From: Ophiura sarsii
Lineage: Eukaryota; Echinodermata; Ophiuroidea; Amphilepidida; Ophiuridae
Direction: 5' to 3'
Assembly (NCBI GenBank): GCA_035610835.1
Contig: CM069458.1
Location: forward strand, 30,901,449 to 30,965,448
Length of the DNA: 64,000 nt
The notes beneath the pieces are model-generated. The model was not told the DNA's origin and made no database searches. It saw only the letters and a program-made list of their open reading frames with translations. The position numbers and the translations under genes are program-made. Positions 35,795 to 47,030 of the stretch are shown here, in pieces. How positions within the stretch are numbered: position 1 is the first letter of the stretch; each line of letters begins with the position of its first letter.

Positions 35795-37033
35795 AAGGGT
35801 TCAACAAAAGAAAGTATACCACTTTGTTTATGCCATTTTGAGTTATTTTTAATTTGTTTTTGACCAAACAGGCTAGATAGGCATTTAGATGAATCTTTTA
35901 GGCATAATTTGATACCAAATTTGCCCCCTAACAACAAAGATAAACCATGATTAGCACCATTTAAAGGAATATATCCCATTTTCCCAAACATAATGGTGTA
36001 CACATGCGTGACCAAATTTTTTCCAGACACCCCCTAAACAAGTTTTACCCTGCAAGCAAAATTACCCCCTAAACAAGTTTAAGCGCGCTTTCCTTGCAAA
36101 TTTTGACCCCTAAACAAGTTCTTGCCAGAATATGACCCTAAACAAGTTTTGTCTATTTATTTCGCTACAAAACGACGGTCTGGGGGACGGTCTTTGCTAT
36201 CTCGGTTTGCTATGGCGATTATGACGCTGTAGGAACGAATGACACATGCGTTCTCAAATTGGAAATGAGACGCTCAAAAGAAATCGCAAAAACGGGAATA
36301 ACATTCTTCTGGGAACGGGGAACTAAACAAGTTACCCTAAATACGTTCGACCGGTATTTTAAGCCACCCATTTTCTTGAATATCAGCGTGTTTGATACCC
36401 TTAACGCGTGACGCGCGTGACGCGTCCAACACTGAAAAAACACCCTTTTTCTTGAATATCAGCGTTTTTGATACCCTTAACGCGTCACGTGCGTGACGCG
36501 TCAACACTGAAAAACACCCCTTTTTACGCGTTTTTTTGGTCACGCATGTGATACACTATATGTTTGACTGGCCCCCCCCCCCCCCCCCCCCGGGCCATTT
36601 TCAAAAGTCGCATTTCCAATACACAGCACGAGAAGATTTGGTTAATCTGTCCATGTTCTCCCCCATCCGTTAACATTCCTTTACATTCAAATCCTTCACC
36701 CATGCATCAGTTTACATATGAATTAGCCCGCGCATTGAGGGATATGCGCGGTGATCAGTACGGGATAAATAGGCCTACGGCATATATGTGTGTGTTAACA
36801 ATTGGCCCTTTCTTCTCGTGCTTTGTATTGGAAATGCGACTTTTGAAAATGGGATATTTTCCTTTAAATGGTGCTAATCATGGTTTATCTTTGTTTTTAG
36901 GGGGCAAATTTTGTATCAAATTATGCCTAACAGATTCATCTAAATTCCTATCTAGCCTGTTTGGACAAAAACAAATTGAAAGTTACTCAAAATGACATAA
37001 ACAAAGTGGTATACTTTCTTTTGTTGAACCCTT
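35795..37033. mobile_element. TA-flanked foldback with AAGGGTTCAAC ends
   Basis: The inverted ends AAGGGTTCAACAAAAGAAAG and complement are flanked by TA (35793-35794 and 37034-37035). Arms 35795-35983 and about 36840-37033 match well; the left arm resumes at 36603-36640 after an insertion. The 80- and 143-codon frames inside are mirror images of the same arm and not genes. Confidence 0.8.
35984..36594. mobile_element. Poly-C-ended element nested in a foldback arm
   Basis: It splits the left arm of the surrounding foldback and is bordered by the 8-base duplication CCATTTTC (35976-35983 and 36595-36602). The right end is a 20-C run followed by GGG; the left end lacks the matching G-run, but subterminal CACATGCGTGACCAAA is present in inverse at both ends. 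The interior contains CCCCCTAAACAAGTTTT four times and an approximately 75-base tandem duplication with ACGCGTGACG. An 8-base duplication points to hAT-type transposition. Confidence 0.75.
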
Positions 37034-37035
37034 TA

Positions 37036-38194
37036 GTACAAATAAAGTACACATTCTTTGCCATACATTTGTAAAACTAATTAAATCCCATAAAGTACAA
37101 ATAAAGTACACCTACAAAAGCCAACAAGAAGAGTCTTTAAAAAGACAATCATCGCTTAGAAGCGGTTATTAAAATCTATTTAAGGGGTTTCATGACACAA
37201 GAGTTAACCGTCAAATTTTCTTGAAATTTTTATATTAGGTGTTCTCAACGGCGCTGACCACGAATCTAAAATTTAAAAAATGGGGGTACGGGCTTAGTTT
37301 TTGAGCTATATCCGTTTCAAAAATGGTGTTTTTTTCCAAAAAAATACTACATGGTTCTATGGGAAATGAGGACAAATTCGACTTTAATGGAAGATTCCAC
37401 AAAATCTGCTCGTCAACTTTTCTTGTTTTTTCAATGTGCTGCGCATTTATACATTCTTTCAAATAATGAAATTAAAAAAATGGGGTCACCAACTTACTTT
37501 CTCTGATAATTGGCTTTAAATGAGACAATTCCTGCAAATGTATGTGTAATGTTTAGAGCGTAAACACACGTTAGATGCGCATGCAGCAAAAGATAACTTC
37601 GCGCGTACGGTGCGTTAGAAATTAAGCGTTTCGTTTAATGGTGACGCAGAGGCAACGAGGATGTCGCGCAGTTTATGTCGTGATCCGAGAAGAGGAACAT
37701 TCAGATCTCAGACATGCTTTGCGTTTACTTGAAAAGTGAGTCCTTTTTGCCAACGAAAACCAGCGTACACGATTACTTGATGATGTATGAAAAATTGTTT
37801 CGCAACTAGCCTATAGACCTATATACATGATATACAATCATAACTAGTGATGACTAGTAATTGGAATACACGGCAACCGTGAGTATCATAATAATACGAA
37901 CCCGATTCATATTGGTCATCAAACCCCGCCCCACCCCAACTCACCCCACACACATGCCTGTCCTGCCTCGCCTCACAACGATTTCCCCAACACCCAAATC
38001 AATTGTTAGTCACGTCTTTTTTGTTATACTTGGAATGCATTTTATATTCAAAAAAAGAAAACTCGTGATTTTAGCATGTTTAGTTTAAAACATAATTGCA
38101 CGCAATGATTTACGATACTTGTAGCCTATTATGTTTTCAAAATGTAATCATTAATCAAACTTTCTTACAATTTCAAATTTCGTTAGCAAAATGG
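37036..38194. other. Sequence up to the assembly gap
   Basis: Contains two to three AAATAAAGTACAC words (37036-37115) related to the 29.6-31.6 kb array, then AT-rich DNA without a recognised gene. Confidence 0.45.
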
Positions 38195-38294
38195 NNNNNN
38201 NNNNNNNNNNNNNNNNNNNNNNNNNNNNNNNNNNNNNNNNNNNNNNNNNNNNNNNNNNNNNNNNNNNNNNNNNNNNNNNNNNNNNNNNNNNNNN
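38195..38294. other. Assembly gap (100 N)
   Basis: Exactly 100 N, the usual placeholder for a gap of unknown length. Satellite sequence begins directly after it. Frames reading across the N run are artefacts. Confidence 0.98.
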
Positions 38295-38535
38295 ACTCTC
38301 CAAAGGAGTCGTCCTGACTCCCCAAAGGAGTCATCCTAGCCGTCGGAAAGAGTCATCGGCCATTACTCTCCAAAGGAGTCATATCCTGACTCTTCAAATA
38401 AGGAGTCATCCTGATTCTCCAAAGGAGTCATCCTGACTCTCCAAAGGAGTCATCCTGACTCTCCAAAGGAGTCATCCTAGCCGTCGGAAAGAGTCATCGC
38501 CCATGACTCTCCAAAGGAGTCATCCTGACTCTCTG
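38295..38535. repeat. GACTCTCCAAAGGAGTC satellite
   Basis: Units of about 22 bases, GACTCTCCAAAGGAGTCATCC, repeat about nine times with variants and inserts such as GCCGTCGGAAAGAGTCATC. GACTC and GAGTC make each unit a small palindrome. The array is cut by the gap, so its true length is unknown. Confidence 0.85.
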
Positions 38536-38690
38536 GAGCTAATTTGCATATTTTACTTGGTCTTATATTAGCCAAGTAAAATGCACAAATCGCTCATTAG
38601 CATAATTGCAATGGTACAAAAATTAGCACCGATGCTCGTGTATAACATATCAATTATGCTAATGAGCTAATTTGCACATTTTATTTATTT
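38536..38690. repeat. Foldback with ATTTGCATATTTTACTTGG
   Basis: Phrases GCTAATTTGCATATTTTACTT, AAGTAAAATGCACAAAT, CTCATTAGCATAATTG and CAATTATGCTAATGAG form overlapping inverted repeats. No gene. Confidence 0.65.
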
Positions 38691-38859
38691 AAACCTATTA
38701 ATTTATTTGCATTAAGTCGATGCCTTAATTTAACACCGTTGAATGTATATTGATATATTTGCATATTTCTCACTGGTATTAAGGAAGGAAGTGATTGCTC
38801 ACTAAGTAAATGCAAATACATTGAGCAAGAACATAAACATAAGAGCCAATTACCCTAAA

Positions 38860-38860
<1 letters not shown>

Positions 38861-38889
<29 letters not shown>
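38861..38889. repeat. Poly-C tract
   Basis: A run of 29 C between two GACTC/GAGTC-rich segments. Confidence 0.85.
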
Positions 38890-38890
<1 letters not shown>

Positions 38891-38914
38891 TTCCCAGTTA
38901 TCATATTTCTACCT

Positions 38915-39172
38915 GGAGTCACGGTGACTCTATTTAGCCAGTTGGAGGCATTATTACTCTCGAAAGGGAGTCCAGCCTACATGTGACTCTATGTCAATAT
39001 TGACTCCATTTGAAGAGTCACAAGACTCCCTTGAAGAGTCATGCATCATGACTCTCCAAAGGAGTCGGTAAATGTTGACTCTCCAAGGGAGTCATGTGAC
39101 TCTCCAAACAGAGTCAATATTGACATAGAGTCACATGTAGGCTGGACTCCCTTTATAGAGTAACCCTGACTC
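38915..39172. repeat. GACTC/GAGTC foldback
   Basis: Many GACTC and GAGTC words in alternating orientation; the phrase AGTCCAGCCTACATGTGACT near 38968 is repeated inverted near 39130. It belongs to the same satellite family as 38295-38535. Confidence 0.75.
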
Positions 39173-39358
39173 CAGTTTGGCTTTCAGTGTTGCCGTCGAT
39201 GCCAGCCAGATTCTCACATCAAAACATCACAACACACCAACTCGCACCGAAAACTCCCTCTCATACCACACACCTCAATCCCGCACTGACTACCACCGAA
39301 ACAGCTTCTTCCCACGCACTATCCGAGATTGGAACCTCCTTCCAGAAAGCAGCGTTAA
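39170..39358 (+). pseudogene. LINE ORF2 C-terminus, first part
   Basis: The frame contains SFFPRTIRDWN-type sequence (FFPRTIRDWNLLPESSV), a hallmark of the extreme C-terminus of reverse-transcriptase proteins of CR1/L2/Rex-like LINEs. The element is 5'-truncated and is interrupted at TTAA by the foldback 39359-40067. The frame resumes at 40072. Confidence 0.8.
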
Positions 39359-40067
39359 GGGGGCTGTGCACCTTCAGGTACAGCCTCCCTGAAACTGCCG
39401 TAACTTCTTTATTATTTATTAAATCTATATAAAAGTATACATTTTTTTGCAGAAAAGGGTTCAATGAATCCAAACATGATCATGAAATTGACCATTTTGG
39501 GAGAAAACGATAAAAAACACGTTTTTTGACCCATTTTAAGTTCTGCAAAGATAACTCAAAATATATTTTGTTAAATTTTATCTACCTAGTTTCATTATAT
39601 TCCTCATGCAATTCCCTAGGAATCGTGTTTTTTTTTTAAATTTTACTTTATTATTTTTGAATTATCGACCAAAAAGTGCCAAAAAATAGGATTTTTTACC
39701 AAAAAACGTGATTTTCACGATTTTGGAGGTTAAAAATCATGTTTTTTAGCACTTTTTGGTCTATAATTCAAAAAATAATAAAGTAAAAAAATTAAAAAAA
39801 ACCCGATTCCTAGGGAATTGCATGAGGAATATAATAAAACTAGTTAGATAAAATTTAACAAAATATATTTTGAGTTATCTTTGCAGAACCTAAAATGGGT
39901 CAAAAAACGTGTTTTTTATAATTTTCTCCAAAATGGTCAATTTCATGATCATAGTTGGATTCATTGAACCCTTTCCCGCAAAAAAATGTATACTTTTATT
40001 AAGATTAAATTAATAATGAAGAAGTTACGGCAGTTTTACGGAGGCTATGCGAAGGTGCACATCCCCC
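39359..40067. mobile_element. TTAA-flanked foldback inside a LINE frame
   Basis: The ends are GGGGGCTGTGCACCTTC and GAAGGTGCACATCCCCC, an imperfect inverted pair, flanked by TTAA at 39355-39358 and 40068-40071. Arms of about 340 bases match along their length, including AAAATATATTTTG and AATTCCCTAGGAATC-type phrases. Removing the element and one TTAA leaves an uninterrupted LINE frame, which confirms both borders. A TTAA target fits piggyBac or Kolobok families. Non-autonomous. Confidence 0.9.
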
Positions 40068-40071
40068 TTAA

Positions 40072-40123
40072 AAGCCCATCGCCAGCAGCCTTCAAAGAAG
40101 CCCTGAACAAAAATTGCGACTAA
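40072..40123 (+). pseudogene. LINE ORF2 C-terminus, second part
   Basis: In the frame continued from 39354 the codons give SPSPAAFKEALNKNCD and a TAA stop at 40121-40123. An AAFKEAL-type helix followed shortly by the stop is the usual end of this LINE protein. The 3' untranslated tail is rich in GAAGAAGAA near 40185-40207. Confidence 0.75.
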
Positions 40124-40333
40124 TTGCACACCGCGCACACACAGTGTCAGAATCTTCAATCTTTGAAGTTGACGCTTATCTGGAAGAAGAAGATGGAAGA
40201 AGAAGAATAATAATTTTACACTCGCGTCCCTCTTCAACTGAAAAAAGCGTGGTAATTGCGCCTCTAATACACGAGCTAATTTTTTCCCCGTTTTCAGACA
40301 TGCGCAGAAAGGATCACATGTGAAAATCCGAAA

Positions 40334-40510
40334 TGTTGAATTTCTTTTACTCGGGTAGCTACTGTTCGGACACAAATTGTGGTTTTCGGAATGATTGATG
40401 ACATATATGGTCTTCACCCAAAATATTTTCTTCAGGGATATAGCTACATTTCTGCATATGCGGCTGTGTGCTATTCTTAAAGAACGCATAGTAACAAGCA
40501 TTTATACGGG
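40334..40510. repeat. Dispersed repeat, copy 2
   Basis: Same-orientation relative of 24050-24245, beginning near GGGTAGCTACTGTTC and ending near GCATTTATACGGGA. Confidence 0.65.
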
Positions 40511-41281
40511 ACTATAGATCAGTCGGGATTGCAGTCGATTTGGTGATACCCGGACATGGAAGGTATAAGCTGGTTTTTGTTTTAAAATACTAAGGAAGTA
40601 TTCAATAATCACCCAAAAAAATGCACAAAAATGTACTATTGGGGAACTCTTTTAATAATAGGTTAAAGTTGGAACTGTGAGGGGAAAAATCCCAAAATAC
40701 GATATTTGAAACTTTCAGTCAGACCTTTTTTCTGCTGGGACACTCAATAGTTCATCAGCCATCAAATTATATTCAAGCCTTGCTATTCATAGAGATATTA
40801 CCTCAATAGAGCACAATACAATTCAATACGGATTAGGCCTGGCCAATTAGTTTGATAGACTGGATATTATACAGGGCTATTTATTTTCATTTGAAACACA
40901 CTATCTAATGTATAGGCTTTATCTTTGCTAAAGGCAATATGGTATATTAAAACAAACAGTTATTATTAGTTTACAGTGTTGTTTTATTTTGTGTTTATCC
41001 TTTTAACAACAATAAATAAATGTTTCAAATTTTTTTACAAAATTCCTGCAAATAATATATTATTTGATTAAAAAGGCAGTTTCCAATATAAACCAACAAG
41101 TTGATTATATGAAATTAGTTTAAATAAATTTTTAAAAAAAACAGATTAATTTTCCGGAATTCTCAATCGATAATAAAATTGAAAAATAATAAAAGGACTC
41201 ATTAAGAATGTTGGCTGACCCAATATTAACAGATCTGTTCTCTTGTTTGAGTTGTCAGTGAATACAATTTATTTTCGTTAT
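40511..41281. other. Intergenic stretch without a gene
   Basis: AT-rich, no gene or structured repeat recognised. Confidence 0.4.
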
Positions 41282-41319
41282 ACCATGGCAGGTAATAGGA
41301 GTCTATTACCTGCCATGGT
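41282..41319. repeat. Perfect 17-bp hairpin
   Basis: ACCATGGCAGGTAATAG and its exact complement flank a four-base GAGT loop; pairing continues outward imperfectly. Confidence 0.85.
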
Positions 41320-41354
41320 TATACGTACCCGGTGTTCTCTCTTAGTCTTCAGAG

Positions 41355-41773
41355 GGGTAAACACATGATCGTTCCAGGATCTTGAAATACCCCCTTTTTG
41401 ACGGCGTTTCGCGGACAATTTGGCTAATTTGACCCCCTTTTTCGCACAAAAACGCGGGCATTTTGACTGACATGACTGAAATTAGCCTCCCTTTTCACCA
41501 TTTCAAGGCCATTTTGTATATAGTCCCCCCTATTTGCGCAAAAACGAGGACATATCTGGTTCAAAATAACCATTTTTCCAATTGTCGGGACAATTTGATA
41601 TGACACAATATTCATTTTATTTCTTCGCGGGCATATAGCCTCTCCAAAAAAACACCCCTTGATATCGTGGAAATATCATCCAAAATGACCCCTTAGTTTT
41701 GGGAATCGCGGACATAAAGCTTTAAAAACACCCCTAATTTGGGGAAATCGCGGACATAAATGTCACTTTGACG

Positions 41774-41804
<31 letters not shown>

Positions 41805-41840
41805 TTTCCGCGATTTTGGAACAATCATGCGTACCTAAAG
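41355..41840. repeat. Poly-C element with CCCCCTTTTT phrases
   Basis: The phrase ACCCCCTTTTT(C/G)GCG recurs four to five times at irregular spacing, followed by 30 C at 41774-41803. ATCGTTCCAGGATC at the left and GATTTTGGAACAAT at the right are weakly inverted, so it may be a transposon with decayed ends. It resembles 35984-36594 and 54701-55106 in design. Confidence 0.5.
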
Positions 41841-42293
41841 TCGATGTTAACTGAACCCACCGGGGTTCTGACTGGTTAAAATGATCCGTAATTTGCTTTG
41901 ACACTAGCCCCTTACCGGGGTTTGGATGTTTCTGATCATGAGTAGGCCTATCTCTGCTATACTATTATAAATAATCATGGATAAAAGGTAACATTTTAAA
42001 CTACTTCCCAAAAGCTAAAAAGAATTTGAAACGATTTTAATATGCCCGTTTTACCATCTGAACGAGACGCCCCCTCCTCCAAATAGGAATCCCCTCCCTT
42101 AAGAGAGGAATAACCCGTTTAGGCCAAGAGGCTCGTTATTCAGTATTTCATATTAGGGATATTCATAACTAAAAAATGACACGAATAGGGAGTAGCGAAC
42201 CCTATTTCAAATAAAGGATCAATTGTTCAACGGGGTGTGCTTTTACCAAACTGATATATGGAGTTCACACGGTTTTTGTGAAATTGACGACAC

Positions 42294-42295
<2 letters not shown>
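41841..42295. other. Intergenic stretch without a gene
   Basis: No gene or clear repeat was recognised. Confidence 0.4.

Positions 42296-42333
<38 letters not shown>
42296..42333. repeat. Poly-C tract
   Basis: A run of about 38 C. The preceding phrases resemble the poly-C element class, but ends could not be defined. Confidence 0.85.
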
Positions 42334-43920
42334 ACCGTTAATTATAACGGGTTTTAATTTATCAAAACGATAGGCAAAAAACCCATCCGAAATTGAACTC
42401 AAAACTCGACGTTTGAGGCTCAACTGGGGTCACAGTTGAGGTGTAAAAGTAGAACCTACGGATCTGAACAGAGGCGTGAGATGTAGTATGCAACGCACAT
42501 CCCATCGACAATTAGTAATGTGAGTGCCCGCCCAAATTAACTCCTACATCGTGGAAACGACACATTTCAAACACTTATAAAGATAATCAGTTGATTGGGG
42601 AAAGTTATAAATGTACCACAAGCCAATTCGTTATTGGAATTCCAAGACCATTCTTGACTTCTGAAACTTGTTTATGTAACCCTCTGATATTCCAAATACT
42701 CTTACATTTTGTTCCATGATAACTGAACAATATAAACAAGCAATGTTAACACTGAACCCCTTGGTCCATCACTAATGCAACACTTAATAAATGAGGTAGA
42801 CTGTCTTCTGTCGGATAGTAATTTTTTGCTCACTGTGGCCGACCATACAACCACCCTATATCATTTGACGATAAACACCGGATAAACACCTTTATTGGCC
42901 ATTGAACAAGTTTACAGTTAGGCCAACAACAACAAAATTGTTTGTTTGTCCACGTCCGACCGACCGTGTACCTTGGTGCCGACCGTATTATTTTTTATTT
43001 TCTATTATTTTTTTAAAACAACTTTTTGAGCAATTTAAATGGCCAAACGGACCGTTTTATTACTGATTTCGCACGCTATAATTAATCTGGTCTTTATAAA
43101 CACCATCCCCAATGCGCAGAACCTGCTTAGGAGTATAATGATCCAGATCCAGAAGTATCAAACTAATTCATACTGAATAACAACGCCATGTCGTATATTG
43201 GTATTTATTAAAACAAGGTCTTCTAAAAAACTGGGTGGACAAGTGTTTTTAGTGTCAAAAGGATGAAAAGACTTGGAATGGATCTGTTGAATTTTGTGGA
43301 AGTCGGCAAGAGGATCACTAGTGTGTTGTTTCTGGAAGGAAATCACCGAGACGTTTTGTGAGCGATATGTGGTGAAGCATAAGTCCATGGGTGAAGTTTA
43401 TGGAGAGAAAAAAATTGAAAGAAAAAATATCATAATTTATAATTTAATTTAAATTCCAATGTTTATTAATTACGAGAAAAACGTAATTTATGACAGATTC
43501 AAAACACACTCAAAAATGCAACAAAATAACTTGGATTTCCCGGGGACGCCAGGATAATTATTAATAGTCGATCGTTCTGTAAAAATAATTCACGAACATC
43601 ACAACACAACAGCCGAATCAAAAAAAGAAAATCGTGATAATTTATATTCATTAAACAAAAAAATAAACAAAAAATATTAATAGATAAAATAATTTAAATT
43701 AAAAACGTAATTTATGACAACATTTTGTAAAAATGACATTAAATAAAGTGCTCCTCAGCTGAGTCGAACGACGTATGACACATTTTGTAAAAATAACATT
43801 AAATAAAGTGTTCAATCATACCCCTAAAAAAAGTCTCGTTAATAAAACAAACTATTGATATTGTAATTAATTAATATAATGGAACATCAAAAAGTACCAA
43901 TGTATTATACAAAAAAAAAA

Positions 43921-43990
43921 GTGACTCCACGCAGATTTGATCCGGGTTTTCCGCGTGAGAGGCAGTGATTTTAACCACTACACCAACACA
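43921..43990 (-). pseudogene. tRNA-Glu(CTC)-like sequence
   Basis: On the minus strand the A box TGGTGTAGTGGTTA is nearly perfect, the anticodon loop reads CTCTCAC (anticodon CTC) with four paired stem positions, and the T arm keeps four of five pairs. The B box is damaged (GGATCAAATCT) and the acceptor stem does not pair. It is a tRNA-derived repeat or pseudogene. Confidence 0.6.
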
Positions 43991-44329
43991 TTCTCATTAC
44001 TTTCAATTGAGTTACAATGACTATACATCATTCAGACTCTCACTCAATAAACTAAATCGAAAATTAAATTTTATTTATTTATTTTTTAAAGGCTACATTG
44101 TCAATTAGAGCACCATTTTATTTACGGTAATAGACACAGTTAATATAAAATATAATAAAAATATTAATTTCGCACTGAATAACTGAATTTGGAGGTATTT
44201 TCGGTTTTATTACGACCCAACTGGTCTCTAATGGTGGCCAAGTTAACTTGTCCACCAAAAAATCATGATTTTCAGAGAGCGCAGTTAGTCAATCAGAGGC
44301 TTAATCCACATCTGTGGAACTATGCCTTT

Positions 44330-44600
44330 CGAGATGAGTTGCGAGAACATGGTATTGGTATTACGTCACTCGTTACTCGTACGGCCGTTCCGGAAAATTG
44401 AAGTAAAATTTGTGATTGGACAAATTGTCACCCGCATGCGTAAGGATAATTTTCGTAGCAATACGTCATTCGTATCAGGTTTCGGAAGAGGCCGAAGGGG
44501 AAATCGAATAAAGCCGAAGCACGATGTGTCACACGCATGCGTAAAGGACGATTTTCATCAATTAAGATGGCGACCGTATCGGCGCCACCAGCTACTTAGG
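44330..44600 (+). promoter_or_regulatory. CpG-rich promoter-like patch
   Basis: The patch is rich in CpG and has ATTACGTCA (CRE-like), GTTCCGGAAA (ETS-like), two CGCATGCGT words (NRF-1-like) and AAGATGGCGAC (YY1-like). Such sites cluster in CpG promoters, but no gene follows and the patch lies inside the 42921-46668 element. It may be a transposon-borne promoter. Confidence 0.25.
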
Positions 44601-45056
44601 AATTTGTTCAATTTAGTCTTCATTTAACGTTTTTAAAATGACTTTTTCGGCCAATTTTCCAAGTTATTTATTGGTGGGGTACTTCATTGATGTGAATATT
44701 TCCCCCGTTCCCGATCTGATCAGGTTTTATCTGACGTTTTTGATTGGCGACGATAGTTGCAGAATTCGGAAACCAAGTTACATTTTATCGATAGTATATC
44801 GACATGTCGAAGTTTTCTTTTTTTACGACATCGATACAAAATGTTGTATCTATAACAGCACTACTTTCACGTATATATTTCTAACATAACTTGAACACTA
44901 CGTTGTTTCACTTTCTGTAAATTTTCAATCATAATAAATGGCGGCGACCGACATGTCAACATGTTCATTATGATTTGGTTAGTTGAACAGTTGTAGGCCT
45001 AAGTATTAAAGTACAATTCTAACAAACTCATGAAAAAGAGTTCAATAAATCAAAGT

Positions 45057-45095
45057 CTGAGACAATTATAACTAATTTAGTTATAATCGTCTCAG
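45057..45095. repeat. 39-base near-perfect palindrome
   Basis: CTGAGACAATTATAACTAA pairs with the following 19 bases with one mismatch and a one-base centre. Confidence 0.8.
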
Positions 45096-46057
45096 ATCAA
45101 AGTGATGTGTTTTGTGTTTGGACGACTTCAATTCACAGTATTCATGCCGAATTTATATTCCCAAACACAATTTAAAAAAAACAAGGTCTTCTAAAAAACT
45201 GGGTGGACAAGTGTTTTTAGTGTCAAAAGGATAATGAGAAGACTTGGAATGGATCTGTTGAATTTTGTGGAAGTCGGCAAGAGGATCACTAGTGTGTTGT
45301 TTCTGGAAGGAAATCACCGAGACGTTATGTGAGCGATAGGCCCTATGTGGTGAAGTTTATGGAGAAAAAAAATTGAAAGAAAATATATCATAATTTATAA
45401 TTTAATTTAAATTCCAATGTTTATTAATTACGAGAAAAACGTAATTTATGACAAATTCAAAAATGCAACAAAATAACTTGGATTTCCCGAGGCGCCAGGA
45501 TAATTATTATAATACTAATAGTCAATCGTTTTGTAACAAGGTCTTCTAAAAAACTGGGGTGGGGACTTGGAATGGATCTGTTGAATTTTGTGGAAGTTGG
45601 CAAGAGGATCACAGTGTGTTGTTTCTGGAAGGAAATCACCGAGACTTTTGTGAGCTAGGCCTATATCATTATGGTGAAGTTAAGAAAAAGAATTGAAAGA
45701 AAAAATATCATTATTTATAATTTAATTTTAAATTCCAATGACAAATTTAAAAGTGCACAAAATAACTTGGATTTCCCAAGGCGCGAACTTGGGACCGCCA
45801 GGATAATTTGTAGTCAATCGTTTTGTAAAGATAAATCACGAATAAATACACTGTATAAGTTCATGAAGTTCATAACAACAGCCGAATAAAAAAAAGAAAA
45901 TCGTGATAGGCCTATTCATGACATATTCATTGAACCAAAAAAGTAAAAAATAATAATAGATAAAAAAAAGAGTCTCATTAATAAACAAACTAATGATATT
46001 GTAAGTAATTAATATAATGGAACATCAAAAAGTACCAATATTATACAAAAAGATATG

Positions 46058-46130
46058 TGGTCCCCAGCAGAATTGAACCCAGGTTCAAAGCACCACAGCC
46101 AGAGGAAACAACCGCTACACCACCGGGGTG
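46058..46130 (-). pseudogene. tRNA-like sequence
   Basis: On the minus strand CCCCGGT and GCTGGGG can form a seven-pair acceptor stem (with wobbles) followed by ACCA. The A box is TGGTGTAGCGG and the B box GGTTCAATTCT. The anticodon arm does not fold. It is the positional counterpart of 43921-43990 in the second internal copy. Confidence 0.5.
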
Positions 46131-46671
46131 TCATTACATATTTGGAAGTCATAAGTTAAAATAATATTGAGACTGTCTGGTTTATCCACTCAATAAACTA
46201 TTAAAATGTGATATTTGAACTACACTGTCCATCAAAACACCATTTTATTTATTGTAATAGACACATATATTATAAAATATCATTAAAATACTAATTTTGC
46301 CTTGAAAATCTGAATTTGGCGGCGATTGGCGATATTAAGCATTTTATACCAAAAGTCTACTGCCGGCTGTATTAAAAAGCTCAAATTGCATGAAACCACA
46401 GATAAGATTCGTTTTTCTATCAATACTTCTTCCTTTATGTATAATACAATTTACATTATTTAGTAAATACAATAATTGTAACGTTTAACGTCACCACTAG
46501 CTAATTGAAACAATAATAATGACCCATGACCTTTCATCTGAAAGCTAAGGTGGCCAAGTTAACTTGTCCACCAAAAAAAATTAAAAATTAAAAAAAAAAA
46601 ATCCGACCTACCGACCGTACCTTTTTCGGACCCTCTATGGACAAACAAACAATTTATTTTTTTTGGCCTTA

Positions 46672-46991
46672 CCGTAAAACGGGGTGAATAGGGACATGGG
46701 GTGAATAGGGACAAAAATGGGAAAGTTTTTGAAATGTCAATTTGTTGTATTTGATGTATGCTATTTATTTTATTTTTTCTAAATGTTTAAAGAGAAATAT
46801 AATAGTGTTCAGGAAATGGTTCAGTTGATGTGAAAGAACAAATGCGAAGCCCAGGGTATCGAAAATAGAAGTGTCCGAAAAAACACTAACAAAATGGTGT
46901 GGTCAAAACTTTCCTGCTCCTATCTGCATAATTTGAGCAAATGAGCTGGAAATGCATCAGGACCTAGCTTTTAAGGTTCTTCAACATATTT

Positions 46992-47030
<39 letters not shown>

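Larger units (their letters stand above)
42921..46668. mobile_element. 3.7-kb TTA-flanked element with GGCCAA ends
   Basis: GGCCAACAACAAC..TTGTTTGTTTGTCCA at the left is repeated inverted at the right end (about 46631-46668), and TTA flanks both sides (42918-42920 and 46669-46671), as in PIF/Harbinger. Inside, 43190-44265 and 45178-46575 are diverged direct copies, with a third partial copy from 45536. All share a phrase starting AAGGTCTTCTAAAAAACTGG. Two minus-strand tRNA-like sequences sit at equivalent places. No transposase was found; short frames in the copies do not match a family. Confidence 0.65.

Noticed and set aside
35788..36995. 80- and 143-codon frames with shared protein sequence
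   Set aside because: They are the two arms of one foldback read on opposite strands.
38096..38436. Frames crossing the N run
   Set aside because: Artefact of the 100-N gap.
44571..44605. Short start codon context ATGGCGACCGTATCGG as a first exon
   Set aside because: The frame ends after ten codons and no splice donor precedes the stop.
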